A stretch of DNA of 64,000 nucleotides. Source: Eutypella sp. D-1. Taxonomy: Eukaryota; Ascomycota; Sordariomycetes; Xylariales; Diatrypaceae. Positions 24,756 through 37,431 of this stretch are shown in pieces; positions within the stretch are counted from its first letter, which is position 1; every line of letters begins with the position of its first letter. The notes under the pieces were generated by a model, which saw only the letters and a list, made by a program, of their open reading frames with translations, was not told the origin of the DNA and ran no database searches. The stretch covers positions 1,302,001-1,366,000 of the forward strand of contig JAJTTP010000005.1 of the NCBI GenBank assembly GCA_023313575.1, read 5' to 3'. Made by a program: the position numbers and the translations under genes.

Positions 24756-25363
24756 GTCCTTCCGTCATCCTCGCCACAACTTGAAGGGAATTGCCTGGAT
24801 CTATGCATAAGACCCGCGCTGGTCCCAAGCATAGAAGCCCCCCCCTCACCACCCTTACTTTTCGATTTCACCTTCACCATCCTCGACGACTACGACCTCA
24901 TTACGGGAATTATCTTACGATTTACTATGTCTTATTGAGTTTTAAGGGCGGAGTTTCAGGCAATCGAATGTACATGCATGGACATTGTATATATAGGTGG
25001 ACAGGCATGAAACGGACGGATAGGTTGGAACTTCGTTCGGTTGAAGGTTATTTGAGTTGAGACGCTGTAAGAAGACATTAATACAAACGTGTTTTTTTTT
25101 TTTTAATTCCGAAGGCTAAATCGATTCCATGCTTGGCTCTTTGGAGCAAGCGTGACGCTTTTCTCTCGTCGTTTTGTGACCAGGCCCCAACGATCACCGC
25201 CTAGACATATATACTGAACCAATGATATCCATAGTACATGTAACCAACTGAGCAAGGTACTATCTGTCGCCTACTATGCCATTGTCCCTGTCTTTTTATA
25301 ATGAGACTCACTGAAGAAGACACAGTAGGTATGTGAAATAGTCTGCTAACACTAAACGTCTCA
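24756..25363. other. Convergent gap between WSC and PEBP genes
   Basis: This 600-bp stretch holds the 3' ends of both genes and an A/T run near 25090. No coding region is seen. Confidence 0.6.
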
Positions 25364-26374
25364 TCACTGCTTCTTGTTTTGGGCGTAGAAGAAGTTCGCA
25401 GCTGGTCTCAAGTCAGAGAGCGACGAAATCACAACACACCTACGCATTTGAAGGGGTTGGAGTTGGGGTTGGAGTTGGGATTGGGGGCTAGGAAAGGGGG
25501 CTTTTACCGACGGGTGCTAGTCCATTCTCTAATGACCAATCTCTCACGCCATGCCTCTCCTTGCCGGTGCCCCAATGCTGCCTATCCTCCGGCTTCGTCA
25601 GGTTGAGAGGGTCCGTGGTCCCGTTTGCAGGGGCGAATAGCAGGAACACGTATCTGTGCTTCCCTGTTTTCGGGGGAGGGCCCGGTGCCTTCCATGGCAT
25701 GATTTCTTCGAGCCCCAACGTATCAAAAACCCAGGAGCTACTGTCTTTGTTGCTACCATCGTTCTCATCTAATGGCGAGGATGACGATAGCTTGATGCCA
25801 GTGGCGATGAAGTGGCACATCTCAGACCACTCGGGATTATCCCGGGCTGGGGCATCGGGGTCGGTGAGCGTAATTGTATAAGTAAGGCCCGACAAAACCG
25901 GATCCGGCTGTCCAGAGGTACGAGTGATGGAAAATGATGGCTCATCCTGGACGTTCTTAACCTTCAGGGTATTCCCAAGCGATGCGACATGCTCGGACGG
26001 GAACTCCACGTCGAGGATAAAGGATGGAGTGAATTTATCAATGACTTTTCGATAATGGCATCTAGTGAGCATGATTACATCTATAGATATGTAGAAGTAG
26101 GAAAGCGCTCAATCCGCTCACCTGTGGGGATAATTTCGGCTTTAGTCAATCTACTCAGTAGTTAACATAAGCATTAAGATAAGCTTAGAGCCAGAATGCA
26201 TCTGATACCAAATACCTACTCATGTTTCACCTTTTGCAAGCTGGAGTCAGGGGGGCTCAGAGACTGTGCCTGTTGGCCTGTCAAGACCTGCTGGTCAGTC
26301 TTCGCTGCGAAGCCCCTGAACGGCGTGGCAACTAGAACTAGAACACACAGCCAACCCAACGTTTGTAGTGCCAT
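25364..26374 (-). CDS. Secreted PEBP-family (TFS1/phosphatidylethanolamine-binding) protein
   Basis: PEBP fold proteins bind phospholipid head groups and some, such as yeast Tfs1, inhibit carboxypeptidase Y. Four exons reconstruct 252 aa: 26374-26220, 26150-26122 (only 29 nt), 26044-25508 and 25401-25364 (38 nt including the stop). The first exon encodes a signal peptide (LVLVATPFRGFAA). The 29-nt exon supplies LTKAEIIPT, giving the family N terminus KVKHELTKAEIIPTVIDKF. The anion-binding motifs are TLTDPDAPARDNPEW...CHF and TGKHRYVFLLFAP. The tiny last exon supplies the typical ending ANFFYAQNKKQ. Splice phases agree at all three joins. Without the small exons the gene would appear truncated at both ends. 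Secretion is inferred from the leader; the ligand is unknown. Confidence 0.88.
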
Positions 26375-29300
26375 AATTGCAGGACTGGATCGCTTTTGAC
26401 AATTTTAGTATGAGGAGGGTCAGGTGCCACTCTAGTGGACAATTTCCACATTCAAATAATCAGACACTAAATTGACGTGTAAGGCGAGCTACAAAAAAAC
26501 ACGAAATTTCTTTCAAATCAGAAACGGCTTGCTCGCACAACCTCTCCTAAATCCCGTTTTAAGAGGGATACTACAGCGAGTCATACCATAAGGTATGCAT
26601 TCAATTCAGAATATCATGATGTCATGGAAAGTTTGTGAATGGTGGGGTCGTTTTCTCGCTTCTAGCATCGGATCTCTGGCCCCCGCTAGGTATTGATAAG
26701 GTGCCCCGTGCGCAGCCCCCTGTCTACGGCGCTGGTGGCTTACATAGTACGGCGGACGGCCCGGCCCGCCCCCAACGGGGGGACAGTAGTATCAGGCTTA
26801 TTAGTACCTCCTTTTCCGTGCCTACGCCATGTGGCATACGCGACCACACTCCCGGTATCGTTTCGGCTGGGATGTTTTCTGACTCAGATCTCACATTCAG
26901 CAACTCGTAATCTCACACCTTTTAAAATTCATTCAGAATCATGCTTTTCTCTACGGAATTGGATAAGGTATCCTATTACCGCAGCTCGTGGTGATGATGT
27001 AATGTACGTTTGCACGGTTATACTTCCTCACTTCAATGTGACTAATGTTAATAGACACGCACGGGAATAGCCGGTCAGATGATCTATATCGGACGATACG
27101 TACTTTAGGGACGTAAACAAGGGGCCAACCGCAGAAAGATCCTCTCCTATCTAAACGGGCAAGAGACCCGTTTGATGTGTACGTTACGTCAAAAAGGGGA
27201 CCTACAGTTCAATAGCGGTGTAGATGAGAGTATTTAGAAAATGCAATATTAAGTTGTTTAGTCTTCGAAGTGATGGCAAAACAATTACGTGATAGAGTGT
27301 CTTGTTGCGTATTGTACATTGTCCAAGCATAATATTATGGCAAGAGAAGACGGTTAGTGTGAGCTTATGCCTAATCACATATTTGCCAATTTAGATAGCT
27401 TGAGCCCTCATATCTTTAGTTTGTCATCTTCATGGTTGTACACCTACCAGAAAGCACAAAATTTGTTCTGACGCTGTCTATACAAGACAGATCGACGAAT
27501 AAATCGTACGATACTAGGCAGAGCTAATACATGCTAGTGATGTGAAGAATTGGTGTTATCATGACTTACCAAACTTTCCGACACGACTGAAGAACAGGAA
27601 CAGGGTTCATAACAAAGAAGCCGACTTAATGCTATTTCCACCGTTCATCATATAGGGGTAAATTATCAACGGCGTTTCTACATGGGCCTAGACACTCTCA
27701 CTAAGGCGAACGCGAAAAAAAACCACCAAACCTGTCCTAAGACGACCGGAGAAGGCTCGGTATGGCTATAATACTGCATATAATCCTTACATTGGCTGAT
27801 GTTTTTATACACCTTAAGAGATTAAATAATTTGGAGAAATCAGCAGAAAGGAAACTAGCCACACTAGGTAGTTGAGACTGCCAGTGGATCATATTACGGA
27901 ATTACATCAACCTGCTTTCGATCTACTTATTCATCTGCACTCGATGAGGTGCGCAAAGCGGATGTATTACCAGTCGAATGCAATAGTAGTGTATACTTGT
28001 ATTTATGTAATACACTGGGAAACCCCATATATTATCCCAGCGGGTGGGAAGCTATACTCAAGTACGAATATGGCATCCCCAAAAGACGCAGAGCGCTTGG
28101 CATTATGCTCACTAAAGACCACCCAGGACGAAATCTGTCTCAAGCGATATTGAGATGAACCCAGATTATATGACCCACGGCATGGCCAAAGGCGGAATGC
28201 TGATTCACAGAAACTCAGCATAAGGAATCTACTAGCATGCTCGTCACCTTGCGCTCAAGGGAGGGTCCAGGTGAATAAATCTCCGATTCTATTTGCCTTT
28301 GCAGCCGCCTATGCAAGTGCCATCGAGCACACACGTACATATTGGAGGCAATCGTCTGCAAAGTGTCGATCCCCTGGCATGGCAGTAATGATACCGACGC
28401 GACGTCCGTATCAGTAGCCGACTGAAGCGCTGCACTGGGGTGGTTCCCTCTAGAACTCGTCCCCCGGTATCGCCCAAAATGGAACAGTCTTCAAGGGTTT
28501 ACTTGCAAGGAAGGCAACATGTCAAAGTGCGTCAACGAGACGTTATTGGCACGGTGTCGGTACCTGTGTTCTTACAATCCCTGTCCTAAATTAATATTAA
28601 CCCGGTCAACCCGGTTCGGTGCATCGTGCACATGCACAATCTTGCGCACCTGCATATAACGCGACTCGATGAGATATTACCATAAACGCCATGCGGTGTC
28701 GCGTCGGGCCGAGTAGTCGGCTGGCCAGACTTTCAGTCGGTAGAGGTCTTTCTGGTGCTTGCTCTTCTCCCCGTCGTGAGCGTTGGTCCGCCCTCCCCCC
28801 GCGTTCCCCATCAAAAACCTTCAAGGTGGATTCCGAAACTGGGGTCTTAGTGTGCTCAAATGGCGGTGTATCCTCATTGCCGGGCCCACGTGGGCATAAG
28901 GGAACGTGGTTAGTTTACTCTGGGTATGGCGTTTGACTTGGAATCCCGGTGTGATCCCGACATTGACTAGTTCACTGGGGGTTCAACTGGGTAAGAAGGT
29001 GGAAGATCGTAAGTGCCACCTTATCCGGAAACCGAGCTCCCAATGCGCGAAGAAGCATGACAGGATACTTGACTGACAAGAAAATCATGGGAGTCCCACG
29101 TCTACGGGTAGTGTTGGAGAACTATTGATAGCAACTCCACATCTGGGAAATTACTAGGAAGTATGTACATTTCTCAATAAGAGAGCCGGTGCGTCCTTGT
29201 CAGTCACAGGAGTGGAAACCTTCCTTGCTAAGAAACTTGGTACTGGGCAATGAGTGTCTTATCAAAAAGAACTTATGATGAACAACATTTACTTATTTGA

Positions 29301-29425
29301 CAAATTCTGTTTGCTAAGCTCCAATTATTAGGCAGAAAGCTTCCGAAAACGGGGCCATCAGTTCCAGTGCCAATGATAATCATATTATGCTACAAGACCA
29401 TATGTAGTCCATTATTATCAACTAC
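26375..29425. other. Long gene-free stretch (3 kb) before the NRPS-like gene
   Basis: No gene is supported. A perfect 7-bp inverted repeat (AAACGGG/CCCGTTT, 7-nt loop) lies at 27153-27173. Near 28610-28680 are GC-rich words with partial dyad symmetry (GTGCATCGTGCACATGCAC). At 29423-29435, just beyond the NRPS-like stop, is one copy of CTACCTAGGTAGG. Confidence 0.5.
27153..27173. repeat. Small perfect inverted repeat (7-bp stem)
   Basis: AAACGGG and CCCGTTT are separated by CAAGAGA. There is no T-run, so it is not a bacterial-type terminator. The loop and right arm (CAAGAGACCCGT) recur as a tandem at 53551-53579. Confidence 0.7.
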
Positions 29426-32400
29426 CTAGGTAGGCTCAGTGAATCGGGATACCCACTCACCAACCCATTTTTGTATCCATCGTGGACCAACGGGCGGTAA
29501 GTCACGTAGGGAAGGGCTAGCCGCAAGAGCGCGGTCGACTGACATAGCCTGCGATGCTGCATCAGACGTCCACAAGCCATCTCGATAGAAGTCTAGAAGT
29601 TTGATGGCAGGGTTGAATGCAGCCGCGGCCACCAGGTCTTGTGCATCTCCCTCAGAAAGGGCATCGATGCTCTCTTGGAGCCGAGTGAGCCAGCGGGACG
29701 GGGACACCACCTCGATCTCCTGCTGCACATGCGCTCGCGCGGCCTCCCGGAAGGCAGGTAACAGCGCATCCCACATAATCGTTCTCGGGTTGCGCAAATT
29801 GAAAACTTCCGCGCCGGAAGAAACCTCTGAGGTTGCTGAGGGTTTGGAGAGGGTAGCGAGGTCCACGACCACGTTAGCCAGCAGATCCGACGGCACCCAG
29901 TCGACTTCCGAAAACTTGGGACCTAAGCTATCTGGTAGGCAACGCAAATGCAGGGAGCTGATGACGAGACTTGGGAACCACTCAGCGCGATTCCACAGTC
30001 CCGGTTGGCGAGCGGGACCGGCGACTTGGCCCACGCGTGCGATAGCCACAGGGATGCCCACGTGGTGCGCAGCGGTCTCACAAAGGAGCTCGGACATGAG
30101 CTTGCTCCGTGCATAGCCGTTCGCGTAGGGCGCTTCAAGAGATTCGTAGATCACTTCGGCAACTGGATCTTTACTGCCACCATCACTTACTCCGCCCGCT
30201 ACCGCGCCGATCGACGATATGAACAAGACACGCATCTTTCGAGGTGCTGCCGCTGCAGCGAATGCGAATAGATTAACTACCCCAGCTAGCTGCGGCCGGA
30301 ACGCGGAGAGCCCCAGGTTGAAATTCACCGGCCACGCGTTGTGAATAATCAGACTAGCGCGGGCCCGCAGCATCTCGTAGGTTGCGTCATCTAGTCCTAG
30401 ACAGGGTTGTGCCATATTTGCTCGTAGGAACGTAACTCGGCTGTCAAGATCGTCGACCGGCAGGTGTCCAATCCTACAACGATCCAGCTGGGCGGCACGG
30501 CCACCATCTTTGCTACGGTTGAGACAGAAAATATGGCCCACACCTGGTCGATCAAGGAGTGCGCGCAAGAAGTAAGTTCCAAGACTGCCGGTCGAACCGG
30601 TCAGTATAACATCAATCGTCCCCTCAGCGGCCGCGGAGAACGCATCGGGCTTGGGGATCTGGCGTATAAGCCCTTGGTATGTAGACAAGAGAGGCTCCAT
30701 CAATTCCCGGTCGTCGATCCCGCCATCCTGCTGAAGTACCGCAGCAGCAAGCTGTGGAACTGTAGGATTCTGGTATATGGTAGGGAGCGCGAGATCGGCA
30801 CGATGAAGGCCACGACGTAGGGCTCGGGTGAGCTGCAGCGCTTGGAGTGAGTCGATACCCACATCGAAGAAGCTAGTCGTGTCATCAATAGACAGGTCGG
30901 CGATAGTACAGATGGTGTCTCGTATCAGCGCAGAAATCGATGCTGCATCAGTAGCGTCCACTAGTACGCCCATCTTATCGTCTTCGTCCAAATCAGCTTC
31001 CGTATTTTCGTAAAGCTTGTCGATCTCAGCTGCATATTGCGTCAGACTTGCCATCCTCTGGATTGTGCCTTTGCCAGCCCGGATAAGGGGCTTATCTGGC
31101 GTGGTTACGAGGACTAAGCTTTTTTCGACACGCGCGTGAGCCGGCGCCACCTTGTTAGCCTCCTCGATACTTGGCCACACGCGCTGAATCAAAGCGGCTT
31201 GTTGATTCGTATCTAGAGGACATGTCGATGTGGGCTCTATGAGCAGCGCGGCCTGGAATCTCTGAGCACCAATGACAATAGCGCCTGCCAGCTCCGGGTT
31301 CCTAGACATTATGTGTTGCTCCATCGAAACTGGGTTGGTTTTTTCCCCATTGAGGAACACTATGATGTCGTCAGCTCGAGCCCTCCAGCACCATGCATCT
31401 GGTACCGTTGAATGCCTTTCGAATAGGTCGCGCGTGCGGTATACTGGCTCGAGCTTCTCAAACCCGCGAATGCTGAATGTCATCTGTGTCTTGGCGAGGC
31501 CCTCATCGCGCCGCACCACCAGTTCGTAGACTCCTTCGGTGATCTCCTCGAATGCAGCACCTAAGCAGGGGTGAAACTGGATAAAACGCCAATCGAAGGG
31601 GCCAAGCTCGGGTGACAGGAGTTGCTGAGGAATGCCAACCTCAGATGCTCCCCATTGGCAGCGCAGTTTCACCTTGCCCGCGACACGGTCCCCGATGGTC
31701 TGTGGAAGGTCCCCTCCAATGTATAATATCATCTCGAGATGAGACGCGCAGTATTCGAGTAGTTCGGGGTCCTCGGCCAGCTCAGCCACTACCGATGGCA
31801 CCAGAATTGCCACATCTGCTGGCGTCTGCTTCAGGGCTTCCACAAGGCCCTGAGCCGTGACGATGGCACCAGCCGCCGGCGCGACTACGATGTTGCCGAA
31901 TGGAATGGCATATAGCAAGTATTGACCCAAACCAGCACCCTGACATGATCAGCTTCCACTGGACGTCGTTCGCTGTTGGCTCCGATCAGGCAGCTGCACC
32001 TACATGGAACGGGGGCACGGTAACTAGTACCCGCTTGCCGAGACAAGACCCGTCGAGCGACGGGATGCCGTCCGGGGTGCTATGGCCCGTGCAGTTATGA
32101 TGTCTCGCCCCTGTCTCGTGGGTCCAAACCAGGGGTTTCGGCAGACCTGTGGATCCGGACGTATGCCTATAAAGGAAATTAGAGCTATGTGCACAATCCC
32201 TGGCTATTACTGGCATACGCATACGCACAAAACTAAAAGTGGTTCCCAACGAGCATCCTCGAACGTTTTGTCGAAAGAGAAGTGTTTGTAGTTCTTTTCC
32301 AAGAGCTCCTCGATACTAGGCACAGTGAGTTTACGTGGATTGGCAGCTTCTAGGAGGGTTAGAGCTGGCGGCGGGGTCGGATCTGTTGTTACAAGCGTCC

Positions 32401-32888
32401 GGCAATTGAGGGAAACCAAGAGACTACGGTGTGCCGCGGGACTGTTCCGTGGCGATGTTAAGAAGAGCTATAGAGTTGTAAGCGACCCTGATCCATGATG
32501 AAAGTTCTATGTTACTCGGCATACGGTATATCCCGCCTTGACGGCGCTCAACACCAGAGCTGTAAGCCGGAGGTCATTTGGCCCAAGGTAGGCGATGACC
32601 TCGTTGTCCCAGCCGGGCCCGAGCTGTTCAGTAATCCACCACGCCAGTCCGTTGACTACGTTGGCGAATTGGGCGTACGTGACAGTGCGGAACCCGGCTT
32701 CGTAAGAGGCTGCGGCTACGGGCCACATTCCGTATACGCCATCAGGTTTCCCACGAGCCAGTCGGTCCACCATATGCGGCAGCAAATCACCCTGTCATAT
32801 GAAATCTTAGCATATATTAAGACTACAAACCTCACCGACTCATAATTCTCACCTGCCAGCGGGAGATCTGCTCATGGTCGCTAGTCAT
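29426..32888 (-). CDS. Non-canonical NRPS (adenylation - carrier - terminal reductase), carboxylic-acid-reductase type
   Basis: Single-module enzyme of 1072 aa that should adenylate a carboxylic acid, load it on its carrier and release it reductively with NAD(P)H as an aldehyde or alcohol. Exons: 32888-32853, 32791-32525, 32467-32229, 32166-32004 and 31939-29426. The A domain (about 20-560) shows SPRNSPAAHRSLL, HTSGSTGLPKPLVW (from 182), QWGASEVG, YRTRDLFER (Gly of the usual YRTGDL replaced by Arg), DDIIVFLNGEKTNP and PLIRAGKGTIQR. The carrier has FFDVGIDSLQALQL with phosphopantetheine Ser599. The reductase (about 675-1065) begins VILTGSTGSLGTYF and has YARSK (Tyr844, Lys848). There is no condensation domain. 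The fourth exon join uses donor GTGCGT to give LLVLHTSGSTG. It is transcribed away from the PKS, 6.2 kb distant. Substrate unknown. Confidence 0.93.
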
Positions 32889-35800
32889 AGTGATACGATG
32901 GTTGAGTAAAAGGATACAAATCTGAAGGTATTATATATGCGGGAAGCATGTAGCGGAGAAGGGAGGGGTAAATAACATGCTTTATACTACTTAGGTATCT
33001 CATGCAGGCAGAGTCGAACGCATATCCTATTTACTGCAGTGGCTCTTTTCTGTTCAGTTCTTTGCTACTTAAACACATATTCAATTTCTTGGTCCATTGA
33101 TGATCCTCATACATATGTTTGCCATCAAGGATCTTCTGTGAATGTCTCTCCTATCAGCTAATTATGATATATCATTTGCGAAGATTATTCATCGTAATTC
33201 TTGTCTTAGATGCCATTTTAGCTGCTAGTTGTCGCACCAGCGTCTTTACCCCTGAACGTATCAAGCCACCTGATTGCCATTGCCCACCGTTTCCCCCGGT
33301 ATAAGAATATATATCGACGGACTTCAGACTCGACCCCTAAAATTCAGCCAAAAGTCGCACTGTCTTACACCGTTAACCGATTTTAGACAAGCCGTTTAGC
33401 TCCCCCCTTTTTAGCGGTGGCTCTATTCGTACCCACCAAATACGTTATAGCTGTCTGCTTCTTTCAGGTCTACGACCACACCACCTTGTACGCGTTATGA
33501 CATGATTAATGAAAGTACCGAGTGTTACCCGAGGTTACCGATTCCAAACATAGTTTTTTTCTTTCTTCCAAAAGGGAACTTTTACCGAAAGTATGGACGA
33601 GTTTATTGGATCGCGGAAAGTACGCCGCACAATGCCCATCCTTCCCGTGTCGCATAACAAAAACCAACGATTGGTCAGAATATTAACGCGATAACTGCAA
33701 CTGCTGCATGATTTTTTAAGATCCAAATTCCAGCAGTCCGGGCATGCCAAGAGCACCTGAAACAGAATGGTGAGTTGTCAGCTGAGCCGGCAGTGATGCT
33801 GTACGACAACGATGGCACTCTCCGCCACACCCAGTTGATTTTCGAGACGGATAATGTTTACAGGTACTTATTAAGGGTATTATTGATACCTTCATAGTAG
33901 TGCCTGCGTCTACGTAGTATCTAGGTACATAGTAGGTACCTACCTAAGTAGGTAGTGGAGTGAAGCTTCCCATATTGCGATGGCATCTGTAACCCCCACA
34001 CAAGGCCGCTTCTGCTATGTATGTATTTACACCTAGTTATTTTTATTTTATGCTTAATGGACAAAGTGGCTCTAGTTATTTTATGTTAACTCCGACCGGG
34101 CGGGTTTACTGTTCTTATAAACAACCTTGGAATGTTTATCATCCACCTCGCCAAGGCTGATCTATCCGCTTGTGGAATAGGAACCTTACAAAACTCGTGG
34201 ATTTCACCTCGTGGTGATGTGGGTATGATCCCTGCGAATACTTGAGAACCTAGCCTCATGCATGATCCACCCAGCCACTTTTAGCTCTCATTATCGAGGG
34301 GCGTTTCTTCGCGTTTCCTTCTTAATAGGTAACTAATAACAGCGTACTTCGTACCTCGTAGTGTCCGTGTTCGACTCCATACCGCTCGTGACAAAGTACC
34401 GAATGAACACGGTCATATTACCTCAATGTCTCGAAAGGGTAGCTGATAGTCCAAGTTAATAATAGGACTTTTGTATCTTATCAAGTAATACGCAGTAGTA
34501 AGCCATTTTCGGCAACCTCGTCGTTCGCATGCCACGGGCAAGCACTGCTGGCTGCTGGAACGTCGTTGCATTCGCCCCTGTCTCTCCCCCTTGCCTGATA
34601 TAGAGCCACAATAGCTGTCCCGCGAGCCTGCTTTTATGTTGGGGATTTTCCATATTATTCACTCTAGCCTGACATGATTTTTTTGAGTGGGAAGTTCCGG
34701 AATAGTAATTCAATGACATTCTTTACGGAATCCTCCGCACACTTGCAGGACGGTCCAGTCCCCTGTAGTGCACACTCTATTGGGAAGGTAACCGCATAGG
34801 GACCCCTTACACGTGCGTTAAATTATACTACCACGTTGACTGTGCGTGCAGGGTATATGTGCAATTACCCCTCCCAGCCCCGCCATTTACCGACCGCGGT
34901 TTTAATGACGACAGTTCGCATAGGTAATATACCATGATGAGGTTGCATTGGTCCCGGAAGAAGAAAGGAACTGGGAATGGTGACACTGCCGGCGGAGCCG
35001 CCAGGCAAATCATTTTAGCAATGGTCCAGTACCATGAGGTTTCGCGCGCATTGCGTCGAGAACACCAATCGTACCAGCATATGTATGCAATAAGCACCTG
35101 AGGAATCTGTATCGGTGTCTGGTGTGGTAGTTCCTCTTTTCTCTAAAAGGCTGCGGAGGCCCCGGACCTTGAAATGCAGGCCCATGATGCATAACGGAAT
35201 AGCAATACCGACGATATTATTGTCCTAGCGACACCTAAAGCTGCTCGTCTGGATTGATCTCCATTTCGACATAACATAAGTAAGCAATTGAATTTTCTAA
35301 CTAAGTTCACATTTTAAAAATCAAGTATAGCAATGATTTTCGATCAATTAAGAGACTAAGTAATTCTCCCGGGTCATCTGGTATATAGTAACATGGATCA
35401 TTTTAATAACATTACCTAAAAAGCTATCATTTTTATCTTAGCTTTAAAAAGGATTTATTATTATTCGGCTAACCTTGGAAGTGTCGTACATGATTATCAC
35501 CTGGGCAGTACCGGGACCCTGGACCGTTAACTTAACGGGTACCTAACCTTATTCTAACTGTTTATTTAACTCGACGAGGAAAGGATCCCCCCGCATTGGA
35601 TGCTATCAGCAGTTACGTACCTTCAGTACCATACATATATCCAAATACCCAGGCGTAGATCTTATCTACTCCGGAGTATAGCCCGGGTTATATGCTTCTG
35701 AATGTGAAGTGCCAGGCATATCCTCCTAGTAGGATGCACAGGATACAATGAAACCCTGGCCTTCGCCCTCTTTTCAGCCGGGCGTCGTTCTGCATTGTGT

Positions 35801-36469
35801 TCCCAGCTGGTCCCTAGTCGTTCTTGTCGTTGGAGAATGTCACCGTGGCAGCGTGGGGGAATCCAGAGCAGATCCCGTCCCCCCCTCCCCCACACTTAAC
35901 TTATCGCCTCCGAACCTCTATGTCAGTGGGAACACGGCATTACTTTCAAGGCCCTACTTTCAATTGGTTATATCAGCAACATGGTATTGCGTCATTGAGG
36001 CAATCAACAACCATTATATAAACTATAACCTCGGTCTTGCGGCCGTAAATCGAACATCGCGATGCCAATGTAAATGCAGTGGGTAATTGGCTCATCACGA
36101 TCCCGTGTTATTTTCCCATGAAGACCAAGGACCAAAAAAAGGGTCAGAGAATCAGATACACCGAACCAAATATGACGCAGAACAGTTCAACTCCGTTTAC
36201 GGTAGTGGCCGAATATCTTATCTCGTCCCTTTTAGGAGGATAGCAATACCGCTTGTGATAGCCACGCTAATTTAGTCATACCTGTGTGGCTATTGTGCGC
36301 AACCCTTTCGTCGTTGTGGTTGAATATCTTCATGGCAACACCCCATTCCTCTATTTCCTGCGTAAGCCCGCCTGCTAAATTCCACTCGCTACGAGCGATT
36401 CGCTCCCTCCTCTACTAGTGTATGATCTATGCCCTCCAAGCATTTGAAGATATGATATAAACCTTCACA
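32889..36469. other. Gene-free stretch between NRPS-like gene and relic
   Basis: 3.6 kb of AT-rich sequence with no supportable gene. It holds the NRPS-like promoter and a dense cluster of TAGGTACCTACCTAAGTAGGTAG words at 33920-33957. On the minus strand near 35000-35230 one frame gives a hydrophobic stretch (NIVGIAIPLCIMGLHFKV) followed by a charged one, then stops. It could be a membrane-protein relic, but it is too short to name. C-rich runs occur at 35877-35892. Confidence 0.5.
32931..32940 (-). promoter_or_regulatory. Candidate TATA element of the NRPS-like gene
   Basis: On the minus strand GCATATATAA lies about 43-52 nt upstream of the start codon at 32888. Position and sequence suit a core promoter. 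No experimental support. Confidence 0.4.
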
Positions 36470-37431
36470 ACGTGCTGCCGATCCACTAGTACACAAGGTG
36501 AGATAAGGCAAGCGGCACGGACTGGAACTCTCCAAATAATGAGTTCCACGGCGCTGCAAGTCACATCGAAGAACGCACTGGTGTTACCGAAGGCATGGAA
36601 ACGATGCAGGCCCAATGAACCCCTCCCCCCTCCCCCCCCTCCTTCCCCCGGAGGATTAGCAGAGTACATAAATAGCAAGGAGAATACACAAACATGCTGT
36701 CGATTGCGAATGTGACTTTGAAAGCCGTCTTTATCTGCCCTGTTATGCTCAGGTTCTGTATGATAGGAAGTGCCGGAACTAGCATGACCAAGTCGGTAAT
36801 AATGATGGGAAATGTACCCACACAAATACCACACAAATAATGTCTGCTTGTCTATACGTCTATACACTTGTCATACTATACTTCCGGTGGGGCTCAGTTA
36901 AGCAGGAAAGGTTGACACGCTGCAAGATCCACTGCGGTAGTACCAATGGGCACGAGGATGGGGATGGTGGGTGTTATCCAGGCGACTATTAAAACGGGAC
37001 GTTGTGGAAAGAGGCGTATATAGAGGGTATTGATATGACTAACTTGCAGATGCTCGTTGCCAGACAATACAACGCTGAAATAACGTCGAGGTAATTACTT
37101 GAAGAAAATCGTGACAGCTTCGGTTGGTCGTTTGAGATCGTCAATATAACAGCCGATGCCTCCGTGCTAGACATCTTAGCTTCGTCATTCAACTCATCCA
37201 TGTGCTACCCTTGCATAGATACTCACCAATAGCAGTTTCACCGGCAATGAACTGGTCCAACACTGATGCGACCACTAACCAATCGTCAAGGCCATATACC
37301 CTGGCGGTGAGCAAGCGTGCCCAAAAGCGTAGACCGGTACAGATGATTTCGAGAGCCGTGAATAACGCATCAGATATGATAATACCATGTCTAATATACT
37401 CCGTTGAGTCAGTGTTGGCTGCCGTGGCCAT
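36470..37431 (-). pseudogene. Relic of a PTH11/rhodopsin-like fungal 7-TM protein
   Basis: Successive minus-strand pieces match, in order, the fungal 'rhodopsin domain' (SAT4/PTH11-like) membrane family. They are an N-terminal part with GLRFWARLLTARVYGLDDWLVV (37431-37225), HMDELNDEA (about 37200), YCLATSICKLVISI, LYIRLFPQRPVLIVAW (shifted by one base, about 37040), CQPF and KCID (about 36860), and GTFPIIITDLVMLVPALPI (about 36800). A GC-rich C-terminal remnant, AVELIIWRVPVRAACL, follows. Two or more frame changes and stops (TGA after LLN, TAG before YDKC, TAG before TSR, TAG before HMDEL) interrupt it. Every stop could arise from CAG to TAG or TGG to TGA, the changes expected from repeat-induced point mutation. 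No intact protein can be made. The identification rests on motif order, not on alignment. Confidence 0.68.
36618..36649. repeat. C-rich tract (CCCTCCCCCC repeats)
   Basis: An imperfect poly-C run interrupted by single T residues, inside the gene relic. On the minus strand it is a G-run with quadruplex potential. Confidence 0.75.

Noticed and set aside
29426..32888. Apparent frame breaks in the 5' third of the NRPS-like gene
   Set aside because: Four introns resolve them, and the HTSGSTG core is rebuilt exactly at the third junction.
34990..35260. Hydrophobic minus-strand translation (NIVGIAIPLCIMGLHFKV) considered as a transporter relic
   Set aside because: Too short and isolated, with stops on both sides; no second transporter motif could be found near it.
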